From Gnetum montanum (Eukaryota > Streptophyta > Gnetopsida > Gnetales > Gnetaceae): a stretch of 64,000 bases of DNA. Location: NCBI GenBank assembly GCA_015680685.1, contig MNCI01020368.1:42676-106675 (forward strand), in the 5' to 3' direction. Numbering within the stretch: the stretch's first letter is position 1; each line of letters starts with the position of its first letter. Shown here piece after piece: positions 60,546-64,000 of the stretch. Under the pieces are notes generated by a model. That model did no database searches. It was not told the DNA's origin and was given only the letters and a program-made list of their open reading frames with translations. The position numbers and the translations under genes are program-made.

Positions 60546-61008
60546 TGTGACATCTTGTTCCTAGATGTCATAAACATACAACTGCTTAATTTATTGCATT
60601 TATTATTTTCTTAGATAATATACTAGAAACATTATAAATATTTAATAAATTAATTAATTGGTAATTAAATAATTATTACTGAATAATGAAAAGAGGAAAA
60701 CTTGGAGACTTTATTAATAGAAGAGAGTATTGTAACACCCTCTGGGTTATCTTCCCATGCCACTTAAGCCTTAGAGGCAATTTGACACTACCACCATAGT
60801 TAAGCTATCTTGCCAAAGGTGTGATCCCAACTTTGCAACTCCATGCCAGGCATCACTTCTAACCTTGGCCTTAAATGGCATAGGTTAAACCCTTTCTTGA
60901 GGGATACATGAATAATCAAAACTCCTCATAACAAGGTGCTCCTTCATTTGAAGGTTAATTATATTGTTTACAATTGTTTCTACCCTTAACAAGGGATGAG
61001 ATGTTACA
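60546..61008 (-). repeat. 3' LTR of element I (463 bp)
   Basis: On the plus strand it begins tgtgacatc and ends gatgttaca, an inverted repeat of nine bases with one mismatch, as is usual for LTR ends. The PPT lies just beyond. Short LTRs are usual for chromoviruses. Confidence 0.82.
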
Positions 61009-61010
61009 AT

Positions 61011-61021
61011 GTACCCCCCTT
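61011..61021 (-). other. Polypurine tract of element I
   Basis: AAGGGGGGTAC on the minus strand, three bases or fewer from the LTR start. Confidence 0.8.
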
Positions 61022-61199
61022 AGGCATCTACATCATCCTTGAGCACTTCCTCTATATCTAGTTGCTTAGCTACTACTTCATTATTATGCTCCTCAGCTTC
61101 AGTTCCTTTATTTTCCTCATTATCATCTATACAAATAGAAGATCAAAAATTATAAAAAATATAATTTATTATATCCATAATAAATACAATTTATCATTC

Positions 61200-62420
61200 A
61201 ATATTGTGATGCTCAAAACATTGGAGGTAAGTATTTAAAATAAACTTCCTATTTTCCCAAGTCTGCTAATCAAAATTTGACCATTGAATAAGTACTTTGC
61301 TAATAGTTTTATTTCATAATTTCTTAGTTCATTTTTTCTTAATAGCAATGGGTCTAACTTCGAAGCTAATATTGTATTGTAATGGCAAGGTATTCCATTC
61401 CAACACATATGGTACATCATTTTTATGAGATTTCCTTAGCAATCTCACATGAAAAACTAGATGACTTTTTAAGGTTGTTGGAAGATTCATTCAATATGCT
61501 ACTTTGTCAATTATTTCAGAGATTTCAAAAGGTTCACAAAATCTAGGTGCCAATTTAGTTAATTTTCCTAGTTTAAAAGAACATCTAGTACATTTTACTC
61601 TCAGCAATACTTGATCTCCTACTTGGAATTCTTTTTTAAGCAGTGTTGATCTACACATCCTTTATATTTATCTTGGGCAACTTGTAAATTTTGTTTAATC
61701 CTTGTGACAATGTTTTCCATTATTTTTATTTCTTCTTTCTTCCATTCCATTCTTAAGGTTGGATCTTCCTAAGTTAATGGTATGTGACAATTACATCCAT
61801 ATACTTCTTCGAATGGTGTTCAATGTATAGAACCTTAATAATTGTTATTATAGGAAAATTCTACCAAATGAGAATAATTCTCCCATGTTTTTGATATACT
61901 CCTGACATAGCTTCATAGGATATCTTCTAATATTATATTCACATGTTTGGTTTGTCCATCAGTCTTAGGGTGATAAGCTGTAATAAATTTCAACTGGGTT
62001 CCAAGTTCTCTGAAGAAATTTTTCCACAATTTGGATATGAACTTGGGATCTCTATCTAAGGTGATAGATTTTAGACAACCATGCAATCGAAACACTTCAC
62101 GTATGAATTTTTGGACCACTTCTTCTACTGTGTTTATAGATTTCAAAGTTATAAAATGTGCCATCTTTGATAGATGATCAACCATTATGAAAATTGAGTC
62201 ATTTCCCTTTTTGGTTACTAGCAATCCCACAATGAAATCCATAATGATATCTTTCCATTTCCAAGTTGGAACTTCCATAGGTTGTAATAATCCACTGGGT
62301 TTCCTTTATTAAGCTTTTATTCTTTAGCATGTTGGACAATTTTTAATGTATGAGGACACATCATTCTTCATTCTAGGCCAAAAATAAGATTTTTGAATTA
62401 TCATATATGTCTTAATATAA
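61200..62420 (-). pseudogene. Integrase and worn chromodomain of element I
   Basis: Minus-strand integrase core at 62278-61913: WKWKDIIMDFIVGL near 62265-62225 (first Asp), MVDHLSKMAHFI near 62185, LDRDPKFISKLWKNFF near 62065 (second Asp), and DGQTKHVNIILEDIL near 61955, where the third catalytic Glu is now Lys. The zinc region upstream (62300-62420) is broken. Downstream, 61620-61440 holds the GKY-like C-terminal part. The frame at 61420-61235 has LRKNELRNYEIKLLAKYLFN, in the place and style of a chromodomain that targets integration to heterochromatin. Confidence 0.75.
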
Positions 62421-62740
62421 CCTAGGTATCCTACATATGGTACTTAATGTGCTTAACACAACAACCTTAGTCTCTAATTTCCTTCTAGTATGCACACTCT
62501 TTGTCCTTTCATAAATAAACTATTAGAGGTAAGTTGATATCTAGGCTCATAGGAAATATTGGTTAAAATCTTTTTAAAATAAGTATCTTATTTGATTTGC
62601 TCCTTGATTTCTTCTTCGATAGGGGGCCTTGCCACACCTATCATTAAGTTCCACATTCGACTAAGGGCATCAACTACCACATTTTTCTTACTAGTAATAT
62701 ATTTGATTTCAAAATCATATTCAACCAATAAGTCTATCCA

Positions 62741-64000
62741 TCACCTTTGACAAGTATTCAAAATAGGCTCTCTTTGCAAATATTCTAAACTTTTATGATC
62801 TATTTTTAATACAAATCTTTTCCCATAAAGATAATGTCTCCAAACTTTCAAAGCATAAACAATTGCTAGTAATTCTAAATCATGGGTTGAGTAATTTACA
62901 TTGGCTCCTTGTAATTTATGAAATTCATAACATACCATTTTATCTTCTTGTGAAAGAAATACACTAATTCCTATTCCACGGGCATCCATAAATACTTCAA
63001 ATGGTAATTCTTCATCTAGAATTCTCAAAATAGGTGTTTTTATAAGTAGCATCTTTAATCTAAGAAAAGATTTTCTGCATTTTTCATCAAACTTAAACAC
63101 ATGTTTCTCATGCAAAAGGTTAGTTAATGGGGCTACCAAGGTAGAATAATCTTTACTGAAACATTAATAAAAATCAGCTAAACCCAAGAAGCTACAAACC
63201 GCTATAACATCTTTTAATTCAAGCCTATCTTGTATTACACTAATTTTTGCTAGATCTACTTGCAATCCTTTCTTAGAAATTATATGACCCAAGTATGAAA
63301 CTTCTTCCTTAAAGAGTTCACATTTACTCAATTTAGCGTTTAGCTGATGTTGCTTAAAAATTTTCATTGTAATTTTTACATGTTTAACATGTTCTTCTCT
63401 TGACTTAGAATAAACAAGTATATCATCCATAAATATTATAACAAATTGATCAAGATATTCATGAAAAATATTATTCATTAATGCCATGAATGTTGCAGAT
63501 GCATTAGTTAATCCAAATGGAATCACAACAAATTCGTATAACCCATACCCAGTTCTAAAAGAAATTTTTTCAATATCTTTCTCCTTGATGCTTATTTGGT
63601 GATAACCTGATTTTAAATCAATCTTTTACAAATAACATGCACTCGTAAGTTGATCCAACAAATCATCGATCCTAGGCAAGGGATAAGTATTTTTAATTGT
63701 CACTTTATTCAATGCTCTATAATCGATGCATAATCTTAGTGTACCATCTTTCTTTTTAACAAATAAGATTGGTTCACCCCAAGGTGATATGCTAGGTCAA
63801 ATTTTTCTTTCTTCCAATAATTTCTCTAATTGTACTTTTAATTCTCTTAATTCAAAAGTAGAAAATCTATAAGGGGCTTTTGAAACCAATTGTGTACCAA
63901 GAAAAATATCAATAGCATGCTTGATAGTTCTTTTTCGAGGTAGTTCTCTAATTTCACCAAATACTGAATCTTTATATTCCTTAAGTTCTTTTGGGATCTT
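62741..64000 (-). pseudogene. Reverse transcriptase and RNase H of element I
   Basis: Minus-strand reading enters from the right edge: IKHAIDIFLGTQLVSKAPYR near 63930-63870, [20 protein letters not shown] near 63765-63710, KIDLKSGYHQISIKEKDIEK near 63625-63570, and VIPFGLTNASATFM. The catalytic IIFMDDILVYSKS lies near 63445-63410, with both aspartates kept. Then YLGHIISKKGLQVDLAKI near 63300 and, after a stop near 63160, RNase H at 63139-62741 (EVFMDARGIGISVFLSQED, LELLAIVYALKVWRHYL, LKIDHKSLEYL). Few stops, so it is younger than H. Confidence 0.87.

Larger units (their letters stand above)
60546..64000 (-). mobile_element. Element I: chromovirus-type Ty3/gypsy element, 3' part
   Basis: On the minus strand the visible order is RT, RNase H, integrase, a worn chromodomain, PPT and 3' LTR (61008-60546). 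The 5' end is beyond the right edge. Integration into H is shown by H text ending at cctat (60541-60545), a possible duplication arm. I is the youngest element in this corner. Confidence 0.88.

Overview
The window is nuclear DNA of a vascular plant with a large, repeat-rich genome. Nearly all of it is LTR retrotransposons inserted into one another. The evidence for a plant is a tRNA-Asp-like primer-binding site next to Athila-like pol genes, Tat-type Ty3/gypsy elements with a second RNase H, a chromovirus, Copia relics, and no gene I can assign to the host. I cannot name the species. Nearly all coding regions carry in-frame stops or frameshifts.

Layout, with my own letters. A (1-3058, minus) is the gag and 5' LTR of an Athila-like element. 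J (3059-3279 and 41834-about 45597, plus) is an old Copia element. D/E (3280-41833, plus) is an Athila-like element with LTRs of 828 and 831 bp. It sits in the gag region of J and has a decayed target-site duplication (tttat/tttac). D/E is itself split by two Tat-type elements on the minus strand: F (6365-17837, 11.5 kb, two 1591-bp LTRs, duplication acgcg/acggg) and G (20762-37899, 17.1 kb, two 1405-bp LTRs, duplication gctta/acttg). B/C (45617-53322, minus) is a relative of A with perfect 5-bp duplications (tcaag). It keeps gag but has lost most of pol, and its 3' non-coding region holds a pure (CA)288 tract. K (about 53328-53889, minus) is a Copia RNase H relic. H (about 53890-60545, plus) is a third Athila-like element, cut at its integrase by I (60546-64000 and beyond, minus), a chromovirus whose 5' part runs off the window.

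For F and G the sense order is 5' LTR, PBS, gag with a zinc knuckle, protease, a tandem-repeat block, [antisense gene, in G only], reverse transcriptase and RNase H, second RNase H, integrase, a long 3' untranslated region with a second tandem-repeat block, polypurine tract, 3' LTR. F lacks about 6 kb relative to G, which removes the antisense gene, the reverse transcriptase and part of the first RNase H.

The most unusual object is the antisense transcription unit inside G (about 27735-31876, plus). It looks like a multi-exon gene. It encodes a degenerate segment resembling an FCP1/NIF-type HAD phosphatase, then a globular domain like those in plant-transposon proteins, then acidic and coiled-coil segments. 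Other points are palindromes just upstream of the TATA box in all the Gypsy LTR families where I looked, related tandem repeats at two places in the same element, and the long CA tract.
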